From JARRQJ01 sp037381915 (GTDB taxonomy: Bacteria > Pseudomonadota > Gammaproteobacteria > DRLM01), in the NCBI GenBank assembly GCA_037381915.1, contig JARRQJ010000001.1:67128-131127 (forward strand): a stretch of DNA of 64,000 nt, given 5' to 3'. The notes beneath the pieces were generated by a model that saw only the letters and a program-made list of their open reading frames with translations, did not search any database and had not been told where the DNA came from. The translations under genes were made by a program, and so were the position numbers. Of the stretch, positions 1-7,844 are shown in pieces. How positions within the stretch are numbered: position 1 is the stretch's first letter; every line of letters starts with the position of its first letter.

Positions 1-731
1 GCCTGTTCCGCGGCCTGGCAGAAGGCCCAGCTATGCGCTACGGTGGCATCACCCGAGACACGGCCCGCCAGGCGCGCCCCCGCGAGGACGTCGCGCCCCT
101 CCATGGCCTTTTCGATACCTTTGTGGACATAGCCCAACCGTTCTTCCAGGTTCAGGATCTGTTCGCCCACAGCGAGAAAGCGGAAATGTCCCGGCTCGAT
201 GATCCCCGCGTGCACCGGGCCCACCGGGATCTGGTAAACGCCGTCGCCTTCCGCCTCGATGAAGGGATAGCAGCCCTCGATTCGGGGCATTTCCGTTCCG
301 GCCGCGAATTCCTTACGCAGCGGGTAAGCGTCTTCCGGCCAATGTTCATGTTTGATCCAGGAGCGAGTGTCAGGATGTCCCTCGGGCACCAGGCCGAATA
401 GATCGTGAATGACCCGTTCCATGCGTGCCGCGGCGACGTAGTGAGGCGTGATGCTGGGAAAACTGGTGGCGGCGCAGTCCAGTATGATCCTGGCGAGGCC
501 ATAGCCGTGATCCCTATGAGCGAAGGCGGCGGTCACCGTGAAGGTGTCGGTGATCCGTTCCGCCCAAACCGCAACCAGCCGCAGTCCGCGCTCCTTAGCC
601 AGCTTGGCCATGACGGTCCACTGGCCGACGAGGGCCAAGTGCAGACAGGGTGGATGCCCGGGGAGGGTTTGCGCCGTAATGTCGGCCTCGGCGAGCAGCG
701 TCCTCAAATGTGTGTGCAATGCGAATTTCAT
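1..731 (-). CDS. hyfG: Hydrogenase-4-like large subunit (HyfG/HycE-like), partial at window edge
   Basis: Reading the minus strand from an ATG at 731 gives an uninterrupted 243-codon frame that runs off the window start. The N-terminal part resembles the NuoC-like domain of HycE/HyfG. From about residue 145 it resembles the NuoD-like large subunit (IPVGPVHAGIIEPGHF, then LGYVHKGIEKAMEG). Where catalytic subunits have RVCGIC, this protein reads RVSGDA (residues 224-229), followed by the usual AHS. Both proximal Ni-ligand cysteines are therefore replaced by Ser and Ala. The start overlaps the stop of the HyfF-like gene (ATGA), so it is the last visible gene of the operon. Inferred role: redox/quinone-side subunit of an energy-converting hydrogenase-related complex without a normal NiFe site. 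The C-terminal CxxC region lies outside the window. Confidence 0.85.
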   Translation of the reverse strand, partial: MKFALHTHLRTLLAEADITAQTLPGHPPCLHLALVGQWTVMAKLAKERGLRLVAVWAERITDTFTVTAAFAHRDHGYGLARIILDCAATSFPSITPHYVAAARMERVIHDLFGLVPEGHPDTRSWIKHEHWPEDAYPLRKEFAAGTEMPRIEGCYPFIEAEGDGVYQIPVGPVHAGIIEPGHFRFLAVGEQILNLEERLGYVHKGIEKAMEGRDVLAGARLAGRVSGDATVAHSWAFCQAAEQ

Positions 732-2191
732 GGAGCGGCCCCTTGCAGCAGGGCGGCGGCGGTCTGGTACCAGTCGGCGAGAAAGGTGGGAATGGCCAGC
801 CCCAGCCATAAGGCCAAGCCCAAGTGAATATAGACGGGGAACATGTAGGTACGTACCACACGTGCTTGTTCGGGAGGCGTGCCGAAGGCCATGGGCTGCA
901 CGTAACGCAACAGCCCCGCAAAGGCCAGCACCAGTCCCAGCAATAACAGGACTATTGTCCAAGGATGGGTGTGCAGGGCCGCGGTGAACAACAGGAATTC
1001 GCTGGTGAACACCCCGAAGGGGGGGAAGCCGGCGATGGCGACGGTGCCGATCAGCAGGCCCCAGCCGATGCCCGGATGGTGATGCACCAGGCCGCGGATA
1101 TTGATGATCTGCTGGGTGCCCATGGCCTGAGCCGCATGGCCGACGGTAAAGAAGATCCCGGACTTGACCAAAGAATGGACCGTCATGTGCAATAATCCGG
1201 CGAAGTTGGCGAGCGGCGTGCCGATGCCGAAGGCCAGCGTCATCAGCCCCATATGTTCGATGGACGAGAAAGAAAAGAGGCGTTTGATATCACGCTGGCG
1301 ATGCAAGGCCAGCGCCGCCACCAGGAGGGACAGCAGGCCGAAGCCCATCATCAGCTTGCCGGCGAGGCCGCTGTGGGTGGCGCCGTCCACCAGCGCCTTA
1401 CAGCGCACTAGGGCATAGAGCGCCACATTGAGCAGCAGCCCAGAGAGCACCGCGGAGATCGGCGTCGGCCCTTCGCCGTGGGCATCGGGCAACCAGGTGT
1501 GCATAGGGACCAGACCGACCTTGGTGCCGTAACCCACCATCAGGAACATAAAGGCGATGGTCATCACCCCCGGGTCAAGCTGGTGCGAATGTTCGTAGAG
1601 CAGGGTCCAGGTCAGGGCGGCATTGCCGTGACCCAGGGCTTCGGACGAGGTGGAAAACAGCAGGATGGTACCGAACAGAGCCAGGGCGATGCCCACGCCG
1701 CACACGATGAAATATTTCCAGGCGGCGGCGATGGCGGCGGGGGTGCGATACAGGGAGACCAGCAACACCGTCGCCAGGGTCGCCAGTTCCAGCGCAATCC
1801 ACAACACCCCTAGGTTGTTGGTAGTGAGGCCCAGATACATGCCGAAGACGAACAGCTGATACATGGCGTGATAGAGACGCAGGCGCGCGGACGTCACCCG
1901 GCCGATTTCCTGCTCATGGAGCATGTAGGGGCCGGAAAAGAGGGCGGTGGTGGTGGCGACGAAGGCGGTCAGGAACACCAGAAAGACGTTATACGCGTCG
2001 AGGAAAAACACTTGGCCGTGCGCGGTGAACGATCCGTGATCCAATACCCGCAAGGCCAGTCCCAGGGCGGCCGCAAGGGTGACGGCGCTGGCGGCGACAT
2101 TGAGGGCGATCGCGCGCCGGTCATGGACCATGAAGGCCATGGCGGCGCCGGCGAGCAACGGTGTACCCAGCAACAGATCGAAGAGGTTCAC
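728..2191 (-). CDS. hyfF: Hydrogenase-4 subunit F-like antiporter-type membrane protein
   Basis: A 487-residue polytopic protein of the NuoL/NuoM/NuoN and Mrp antiporter family, closest in pattern to HyfF. It has many hydrophobic helices and the conserved proton-channel stretch KVGLVPMHTWLPDAHGEGPT, with a Lys in the middle helices and another in HSLVKSGIFF. The GTG start at 2191 overlaps the stop of the upstream HyfE-like gene (GTGA) and its own stop overlaps the start of the HyfG-like gene. A longer minus-strand frame extends to 2617, but that upstream part only reads hyfE out of frame. Known family role: ion-translocating subunit of group 4 hydrogenase and complex I-like machines. Which ion it moves here is unknown. 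Confidence 0.9.
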   Translation of the reverse strand: MNLFDLLLGTPLLAGAAMAFMVHDRRAIALNVAASAVTLAAALGLALRVLDHGSFTAHGQVFFLDAYNVFLVFLTAFVATTTALFSGPYMLHEQEIGRVTSARLRLYHAMYQLFVFGMYLGLTTNNLGVLWIALELATLATVLLVSLYRTPAAIAAAWKYFIVCGVGIALALFGTILLFSTSSEALGHGNAALTWTLLYEHSHQLDPGVMTIAFMFLMVGYGTKVGLVPMHTWLPDAHGEGPTPISAVLSGLLLNVALYALVRCKALVDGATHSGLAGKLMMGFGLLSLLVAALALHRQRDIKRLFSFSSIEHMGLMTLAFGIGTPLANFAGLLHMTVHSLVKSGIFFTVGHAAQAMGTQQIINIRGLVHHHPGIGWGLLIGTVAIAGFPPFGVFTSEFLLFTAALHTHPWTIVLLLLGLVLAFAGLLRYVQPMAFGTPPEQARVVRTYMFPVYIHLGLALWLGLAIPTFLADWYQTAAALLQGAAP

Positions 2192-2847
2192 CGTCTTTCC
2201 TCCAGGTGCTCCAGATCCAGGGAGTCGAAGGTCTTGCGGATCTGGAAGAAAAACAGGCCGAAGATCAGGGCGGCGATCAACACGTCGAAGGCCACGCCTA
2301 TCTCCACCACCAGCGGCATGCCGTAGGTGGCGGCGGTCGCGGTGAAGAACAGCGCATTCTCCATGGCGAGAAAACCGATGACCTGGGTGATGGCCTTGCG
2401 GCGGGTGATCATCATCAGCATGCTGAGCAGTACGCAGGCCAGAGCGATGGCGATGGTGTTGCGCGTCACCAGCTGCGAGAGTTTTTCGATGGGCAGGCTG
2501 ATGTAAAAGGCGAACAATACCAGGGCGGCGCCGATCAATAAGGTCGCCGAGACGTTGACCAGGGGTTCCACCTCGCGGTGAACGCCGAGTCGTACGACGA
2601 TGCGCCATAACAGCCACGGCAGCAGCAAGCCTTTGAGCAGCAACGCCAGCAGCGCCGAGATATATAATTCAGGTACGTCGGCGACGAAGGCCACCAATGC
2701 CGAGGTCAGGGCGAGGAGCACGCCTTGGAGCGCGAACCAGCGCAGCAGGGCGTGCATGTGGCGCTGCGCCAGCAGAGCGAAGACAATCAGCAGCATCGTC
2801 GCCGCTGCTACCGCCACCCATTGTTGGAGTAATGTGGATGGCATCAC
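2188..2847 (-). CDS. hyfE: Hydrogenase-4 component E-like membrane protein
   Basis: A 219-residue protein with about seven predicted membrane helices and a short basic-acidic C-terminal tail. Its pattern matches the HyfE family (NuoK-like core, extra helices), including GFLAMENALFF, the counterpart of the NuoK glutamate-bearing helix. It lies between the HyfC-like and HyfF-like genes with a 4-bp overlap on each side (ATGA at the start, GTGA at the end), which implies translational coupling. Known role: small membrane subunit of hydrogenase-4-type complexes, linking the antiporter-like subunits. Confidence 0.88.
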   Translation of the reverse strand: MMPSTLLQQWVAVAAATMLLIVFALLAQRHMHALLRWFALQGVLLALTSALVAFVADVPELYISALLALLLKGLLLPWLLWRIVVRLGVHREVEPLVNVSATLLIGAALVLFAFYISLPIEKLSQLVTRNTIAIALACVLLSMLMMITRRKAITQVIGFLAMENALFFTATAATYGMPLVVEIGVAFDVLIAALIFGLFFFQIRKTFDSLDLEHLEERR

Positions 2848-3791
2848 ACGCGCACCTCCAGGATGTAATGAGTCAGCATGCCGAGAATCGCCAGCAGGAA
2901 GGCCAGGCCCAGGTATTCCGGTACACGGAAGATGCGCATCTTGGCCATCCAGGTTTCAAACACGGCCAGCAACACGAACAGCGCCACTAGCTTGCCCAGC
3001 CAAGCCCCGACGGCGACGAGCATGCCCACGGTATCGGCATGCGAGGCCATGCCCCAGGGAAAGAACAGATTGAGCAGCAAGGTGGCGAACAGCAGGAGTT
3101 TGATCTGATTGGCCCATTCGATGAGGGCAAGGTAGCGCCCGGAATACTCGAGGATCATGGCTTCGTGGATCATGGTGAGTTCGAGATGGGTGGCGGGATT
3201 GTCAACCGGGATACGACCGGTCTCAGCGATGGTTACCATTACCAGCGCGGCCAGGGCGAAGGCCAGCGACGGATGCAGGCCCGGTCCTGAACTCAATACC
3301 GTATGGATCATGGCGCCCATATTGGTGCTGTGCGCCGTGATGGACAGCACGAAGATGCTCATGAGCATGGCCGGTTCGGTCAAGGCGGCGAAAGTCATTT
3401 CGCGGCTGGCGCCCATGCCGCCGAAGGCGGTGCCCACGTCCATGGCGGCCAGGGCGGTGAAAAAGCGTGCCAAGGCCAGCAGTGCCACCAGGGCGATCAC
3501 GTCGGCGGCGGCGGTCAGCGGCGTTGCGATCAGGATCACCGGCACGATGGCGGCGGCCAGCGCGGTGGCGGCGAAGATCACGTATGGCGCGGTGCGGAAC
3601 ACCCAGGACGCCTGCTCCGCCAGCACCGGTTGCTTGGCGAATAGTTTGGCAAGGTCACGATAGCACTGCCGCAGGGGCGGGCCGCGGCGGTTTTGCAGGC
3701 GCGCCTTGAATATCCTTACCATGGAGGTGACCGGCGGGGCGAGGCCGACCATCAACAGCGCCTCGACGAGATTCCACAACCACAGGCTCAT
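2844..3791 (-). CDS. hyfC: HyfC/HycD/NuoH-like membrane subunit
   Basis: A 315-residue protein of the complex I subunit 1 (NuoH) family. Recognisable features are the N-terminal stretch with GLAPPVTSMVRIFKARLQNR, a charged loop after helix 1 (RRGPPLRQCYRDLAKLF), and ETGRIPVDNPATHLELTMIH with acidic residues typical of the quinone-side loop. I place the start at the ATG at 3791, which overlaps the hyfB-like stop as ATGA. The open frame extends upstream only as an out-of-frame reading of hyfB. Known role: the membrane subunit that links the peripheral redox arm to the ion-pumping arm. Confidence 0.9.
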   Translation of the reverse strand: MSLWLWNLVEALLMVGLAPPVTSMVRIFKARLQNRRGPPLRQCYRDLAKLFAKQPVLAEQASWVFRTAPYVIFAATALAAAIVPVILIATPLTAAADVIALVALLALARFFTALAAMDVGTAFGGMGASREMTFAALTEPAMLMSIFVLSITAHSTNMGAMIHTVLSSGPGLHPSLAFALAALVMVTIAETGRIPVDNPATHLELTMIHEAMILEYSGRYLALIEWANQIKLLLFATLLLNLFFPWGMASHADTVGMLVAVGAWLGKLVALFVLLAVFETWMAKMRIFRVPEYLGLAFLLAILGMLTHYILEVRV

Positions 3792-5800
3792 AGCAGCAAC
3801 CCCAGCAGGATGAGCAGCGTCACGAAGGTGAACGCGAGGTATCCGTGAATCGGTCGGCGATGCAGCCAGTCCGTCCGCCGGGTCAGCCATTCGCTGAGTT
3901 GTCTGATGGGCAGATAGAGATAGCCCCACGACAGGTCTCGAACGTGTACCTGATAGCGCAGCTTCTTCACCAACAGCGGGTGGCCGAGGTCCGTACGCAA
4001 CAATTTGTCCCGGGGCCGATAGACATCGGCGAAGATCCGCCGCAACGGCTGGGAAAAACTGGCGGCGGTGTATTGCATGCGCGAGTTGAGATGCGGATGC
4101 CCGCAGCTCCATGGTGCGGTCCGCCTTTTCCCGCCGGTACGGTAATGAATAAAAATGAAAGTACCCACGGCGATCAGCAGGGCCGTCAACACGATGAGCG
4201 GTGAATAGGAAGCCCGCTCTTGGGCGATGGGGGTCAACCACAACCAGTTGGCAGTAGATGCGCCGAGGCTCGCCTGTATCAAGGATCGCGGTACGGCGTC
4301 GATCAGCGGCAGTATCCATACCGGCAAAATGCCCAGCAGCAGACACAAGGCGGCGGGGAGCGCCATGCCGAACTGCATCCAGCGGTCGACTTCGCGGGCA
4401 TCGTTTGCCGCCTGGCTGCGTGCTGTGCCCTGAAAGACGATACCGAATACCTTGACGAAACACGCCGCCGCCAGGGCGCCGGCCAAGGCCAGCATGGCGG
4501 CGGAGAACGGAATCAAGGCCGAGAGCAGGGTCCCCCGCAATTGCGGAGCCATCAGTGCGGCTTGAAAGGTAAGCCATTCGGAGACGAAACCGTTGAATGG
4601 AGGTAACGCCGAGATGGATATGCAGCCTATCAGGAACAAGCCTGCGGTGCGCGGCATGCGCCGGATCAGGCCTCCCAACCGGCCCATGTCGCAGCTATGA
4701 GTCGCATGCATCACTGCGCCCGCGCCCATGAATAACAGCCCTTTAAACAAGGCGTGGTTGAGAGTGTGATAGAGTGCCGCCACCAGGCCTAGGGCCGCTA
4801 ACCTGGGATAATGATAATGGGCGAAGATCATCCCCAGTCCCAGGCCGATGGCGATGATGCCGATATTCTCAACCGAGTGATAGGCGAGCAGGCGCTTCAA
4901 GTCGTGTTGCTGCAAGGCCAGCAGCACACCGCCCACCGCCGAACCGGAACCGGTTGCCAGCACCAGGCCGCCCCACCACCAGCCAGTGTGCTCAATACCG
5001 ACCAGATCCCACACCACTCGGAGGAAACCGAAAATGGCCACCTTGATCATGATGCCGCTCATGAGAGCGGACACATTGGAGGGGGCCGCCGGATGGGCCT
5101 CGGGTAGCCAGGCATGCAAGGGGATCAACCCGGCCTTCATGCCAAAACCGCCCAAGGCCAGCAAAAATGCCAGGGATGCCCATAGCGGCGTCAAGGGCGC
5201 GACACGCATGACGTCGAATTCGAAGGAGCCGCCCGCCGCGTACAGCACCGCGAAGCTGCCCAGGATGACAAGACCGCCGAGGTGGGCCATCAGCAGGTAG
5301 AGAAAGCCCGCCTTGCGATTGGCCTCTTGCTCATGGTCGAAGGTGACCAGGAAATACGAAGCGACGCTCATCAGTTCCCAGAAAATCATGAAGGTGTAGG
5401 CGTCATCCGCGAGTGCCACGCCTTGCATGCCGGTGACGAACAGCGGCAGAAAGACATATAGCGTGGTCAGATTGCGTCGGTGGGCCAGTTGCCGCAGATA
5501 ACCTAGGGAGTACAGTGCCACCGCGCAGAGCAACAGGCCGATTACCAGCAAAAAGAAGCCGGCGAGGGCGTCGAGTCGCACATGCATCGGCAACCACGGC
5601 AGGCCGATGGGGAGGATCGCCTTGTCGGGGGATAAGAGTATTCCCTCCATCCCGCCGGTGACCGCGGCCAACGCGGAGAGCAAAAGTAACCCGCAGACGG
5701 CGCGGCGTTGCAGGTCAGCGCTGCGGCTCAAGAAAATTGCAGCAACGCTAGCGATCAGCGCCGCGAGCGGCGCCGCCAACGCCCAGAACATCCCATTCAT
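3788..5800 (-). CDS. hyfB: Hydrogenase-4 subunit B-like (NuoL-type) membrane protein
   Basis: A 670-residue polytopic protein of the NuoL/HyfB type. It carries the conserved core GGFGMKAGLIPLHAWLPEAHP with the channel lysine, the HSVENIGIIAIGLGLG helix, HALFKGLLFMGAGAV, and a C-terminal cytoplasmic segment (PYT-like soluble tail, then one last helix) as in HyfB. An upstream in-frame codon at 5827 exists, but the ATG at 5800 overlaps the regulator stop (ATGA) and gives the expected N-terminus (MNGMFWALAAP). It is the first structural gene after the XRE-cupin regulator. Inferred role: ion-translocating subunit of the same complex as the HyfC-, E-, F- and G-like proteins. Confidence 0.92.
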   Translation of the reverse strand: MNGMFWALAAPLAALIASVAAIFLSRSADLQRRAVCGLLLLSALAAVTGGMEGILLSPDKAILPIGLPWLPMHVRLDALAGFFLLVIGLLLCAVALYSLGYLRQLAHRRNLTTLYVFLPLFVTGMQGVALADDAYTFMIFWELMSVASYFLVTFDHEQEANRKAGFLYLLMAHLGGLVILGSFAVLYAAGGSFEFDVMRVAPLTPLWASLAFLLALGGFGMKAGLIPLHAWLPEAHPAAPSNVSALMSGIMIKVAIFGFLRVVWDLVGIEHTGWWWGGLVLATGSGSAVGGVLLALQQHDLKRLLAYHSVENIGIIAIGLGLGMIFAHYHYPRLAALGLVAALYHTLNHALFKGLLFMGAGAVMHATHSCDMGRLGGLIRRMPRTAGLFLIGCISISALPPFNGFVSEWLTFQAALMAPQLRGTLLSALIPFSAAMLALAGALAAACFVKVFGIVFQGTARSQAANDAREVDRWMQFGMALPAALCLLLGILPVWILPLIDAVPRSLIQASLGASTANWLWLTPIAQERASYSPLIVLTALLIAVGTFIFIHYRTGGKRRTAPWSCGHPHLNSRMQYTAASFSQPLRRIFADVYRPRDKLLRTDLGHPLLVKKLRYQVHVRDLSWGYLYLPIRQLSEWLTRRTDWLHRRPIHGYLAFTFVTLLILLGLLL

Positions 5801-6336
5801 CGTTGCCGCACCACCAGGAGCTCGCAAAGCTGGTCATAGGGGTTGCGCCAATTGTGCGAGCGCCGGGGGTCGTAGTAGACGGATTGCATTTCGGCGACTT
5901 CAAAGTTGTCGTCGTCGTAATGGAGTACGGCGCGTCCCCGCCTTACCCACACGAATTCCGATTCGATTCCCACCAGGAAGGGCTGTTCTGCCAACTGGCC
6001 ACCGGGCCTGAGTCGCACCAGCAGCGGTTCGAAATTCGATTCGTGGCGCTGCGCCGCCAAGGGGATCAACTCTGCGCCGTCACGCAAGGAAAAGGTGGGG
6101 CAATCCTTCAAATCGATGACTTCGATCTTTGTCCCTTCCTCGCCGTCCGCAAAAAACGCCGCAACCGGCACCCGCAGGCCGTGAGCGAGTTTTTCCAGGG
6201 TCGCAACCGATGGGGATGTCTGATTGCTCTCTATCTGCGATAAGGTTGCAGGGCTTATCCCCGCCGCCTCGGCCAAGGCCCGGATGGAAAAACCGCGTCT
6301 TTCGCGAAGAGAACGTATTCTGGATGCGACGGGCAT
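5797..6336 (-). CDS. XRE-family transcriptional regulator with C-terminal cupin domain
   Basis: A 179-residue protein. Residues about 5-60 form an HTH_3/XRE domain (IRSLRERRGFSIRALAEAAG, then ISPATLSQIESNQTSPSVATL). Residues about 105-175 form a cupin fold (LRPGGQLAEQPFLVGIESEFVWVRRG split over two strands, then the DPRRSHNWRNP turn). This is the architecture of PuuR/SutR-type regulators, where the cupin can sense a small ligand. It is the first gene of the hyf-like operon, and its stop overlaps the hyfB-like start, so it probably controls that operon. The ligand is not evident. The cupin lacks an obvious full metal-binding HxH...E...H set. Confidence 0.88.
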   Translation of the reverse strand: MPVASRIRSLRERRGFSIRALAEAAGISPATLSQIESNQTSPSVATLEKLAHGLRVPVAAFFADGEEGTKIEVIDLKDCPTFSLRDGAELIPLAAQRHESNFEPLLVRLRPGGQLAEQPFLVGIESEFVWVRRGRAVLHYDDDNFEVAEMQSVYYDPRRSHNWRNPYDQLCELLVVRQR

Positions 6337-6516
6337 GAAAAGGGCTGTTATTTAATATAAAACACAATGTATAGAAAAATGAACGCGCTGTCGAGCCATG
6401 CAAGGGGATCAGAACGTTGCTGATGTAAGAGTCTGGGAAGCGCATGCCTCGAACGGGGGATAAGAGGGCTCGTCTTCCTGGGTGATGTTTATAAATGGTG
6501 CATAGAGAATCTGTAA

Positions 6517-6531
6517 GCACCATATAAGTGC
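6517..6531. promoter_or_regulatory. Putative NtrC-binding site upstream of amtB
   Basis: The sequence GCACCATATAAGTGC fits the dyad GCAC-N7-GTGC that is the known core of NtrC enhancer sites. Its left half is also the right arm of a perfect 7-bp inverted repeat with ATGGTGC at 6495-6501. It lies about 80 bp upstream of the putative sigma-54 promoter of the ammonium transporter, a normal position for an enhancer. Confidence 0.55.
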
Positions 6532-6587
6532 AATTTCGCTATCAGTGGGGGCTGTGAGCCACTTGTAAGCTATTGAATCTATATGAT

Positions 6588-6602
6588 GCACTATGATGGT
6601 GC
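6588..6602. promoter_or_regulatory. Second putative NtrC-type dyad, overlapping the amtB promoter
   Basis: GCACTATGATGGTGC is another GCAC-N7-GTGC dyad, 71 bp downstream of the first. It overlaps the -24 element of the putative sigma-54 promoter, so bound NtrC could repress here while binding at the upstream site activates. This is an inference from position only. Confidence 0.45.
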
Positions 6603-6612
6603 GATTCTTGCT
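6597..6612 (+). promoter_or_regulatory. Putative sigma-54 (-24/-12) promoter of amtB
   Basis: TGGTGCGATTCTTGCT has GG at 6598-6599 and GC at 6610-6611 with the required 10-bp spacing. It matches the consensus TGGCACG-N4-TTGCW except for two bases in the -24 block. Transcription would begin near 6623. That excludes the in-frame TTG at 6612 and ATG at 6618 as starts and supports the ATG at 6648 for amtB. Confidence 0.5.
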
Positions 6613-6647
6613 TGTTTATGCGCCATATTTGTTCACTGGGGCGGGCA

Positions 6648-7844
6648 ATGGAAACATTTAAATCGGGAAGTGATGTCCTCTTTGTATTAATGGGAGCGGT
6701 CATGGTACTGGCCATGCATGCCGGTTTCGCCTTCTTGGAGGTGGGTACGGTACGGAAAAAGAACCAGGTCAATGCACTGGTAAAGATCATTGTTGATTTT
6801 GCCGTGTCGACCCTGGCCTATTTCTTCATCGGATACGGCATCGCCTACGGGACCTCCTTCTTCTCCGGGGCACATTCCTTGGCCGACAAGAACGGTTATG
6901 AACTGGTGAAGTTTTTCTTCCTGCTCACCTTTGCCGCGGCGATCCCCGCTATTATTTCAGGGGGTATTGCCGAGCGGGCCAAATTTAATCCCCAATTGGC
7001 CGCGACGGCCCTATTGGTCGGTTTGGTTTACCCCTTTTTCGAGGGGATCAGCTGGCACGGCAATTTCGGTATACAGACTTGGCTGGAGGCGCACTTCGGG
7101 GCAGGGTTCCACGACTTCGCCGGTTCGGTGGTCGTGCATGCCATGGGGGGATGGCTGGGGCTGATGGCGGTGCTGCTCTTGGGCCCGCGGCATGGCCGTT
7201 ATGGCAAGGACGGCAGGATCAGCGCTCATCCGCCATCCAATATCCCATTCCTCGCGCTGGGGGCATGGATCCTCACGGTAGGGTGGTTCGGATTCAACGT
7301 GATGTCGGCGCAGGCCATTGCCGCGGTTAATGGTTTGGTGGCCGTCAATTCGTTGATGGCGATGGTGGGAGGCATTCTCGCTGCCTTGGTCGCCGGACGC
7401 TACGATCCCGGCTTCGTTCATAACGGCCCTCTTGCCGGCCTGGTGGCGGTCTGTGCCGGTTCCGATCTCATGCATCCCGTGGGTGCACTGCTGACCGGCC
7501 TGGTGGCCGGAGCCTTGTTCGTGTGGACCTTCACGCTGACTCAGAACAAGTGGAAGATCGACGATGTGCTGGGGGTATGGCCTTTGCACGGGCTGTGCGG
7601 GGTGTGGGGCGGCATCGCCGCGGGGATTTTCGGCAGCACGGCTTTGGGCGGCATGGGTGGGGTGAACTTCATGTCGCAACTGATCGGCACCGGCTTGGGT
7701 GTGATCATCGCCGTGACGGGAGGCTTGGCGGTGTACGGCGGCTTAAAGGTGACAGTCGGCTTGCGCCTCAGTCAGGAGGAAGAGTATCAGGGCGCCGACT
7801 TGAGCGTACACAAGATCGGCGCGGAGCCGCCTTACAGGGAGTGA
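6648..7844 (+). CDS. amtB: Ammonium transporter (Amt family)
   Basis: A 398-residue polytopic membrane protein of the Amt/Mep/Rh family with about 11 helices. Family stretches are AFLEVGTVRKKNQVNALVKI (first helices), DFAGSVVVHAMGG (pore histidine region; first pore His) and a second conserved histidine in WPLHGLCGVWGGIAAGIFG. It moves ammonium into the cell. The ATG at 6648 is preferred over upstream TTG/ATG codons because the putative sigma-54 promoter places the transcript start near 6623. No glnK lies beside it, which is unusual. Its 3' end overlaps the end of the convergent GGDEF-EAL gene by 13 bp. Confidence 0.93.
   Translation: METFKSGSDVLFVLMGAVMVLAMHAGFAFLEVGTVRKKNQVNALVKIIVDFAVSTLAYFFIGYGIAYGTSFFSGAHSLADKNGYELVKFFFLLTFAAAIPAIISGGIAERAKFNPQLAATALLVGLVYPFFEGISWHGNFGIQTWLEAHFGAGFHDFAGSVVVHAMGGWLGLMAVLLLGPRHGRYGKDGRISAHPPSNIPFLALGAWILTVGWFGFNVMSAQAIAAVNGLVAVNSLMAMVGGILAALVAGRYDPGFVHNGPLAGLVAVCAGSDLMHPVGALLTGLVAGALFVWTFTLTQNKWKIDDVLGVWPLHGLCGVWGGIAAGIFGSTALGGMGGVNFMSQLIGTGLGVIIAVTGGLAVYGGLKVTVGLRLSQEEEYQGADLSVHKIGAEPPYRE

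Noticed and set aside
2192..2617. N-terminal extension of the HyfF-like gene into the HyfE-like gene on the minus strand
   Set aside because: The extra residues are an out-of-frame reading of the HyfE-like gene; the GTG at 2191 overlapping its stop gives the family N-terminus.
6612..6647. Upstream TTG/ATG starts for amtB
   Set aside because: They lie at or before the transcript start expected from the sigma-54-like promoter, and the added residues are not part of Amt proteins.
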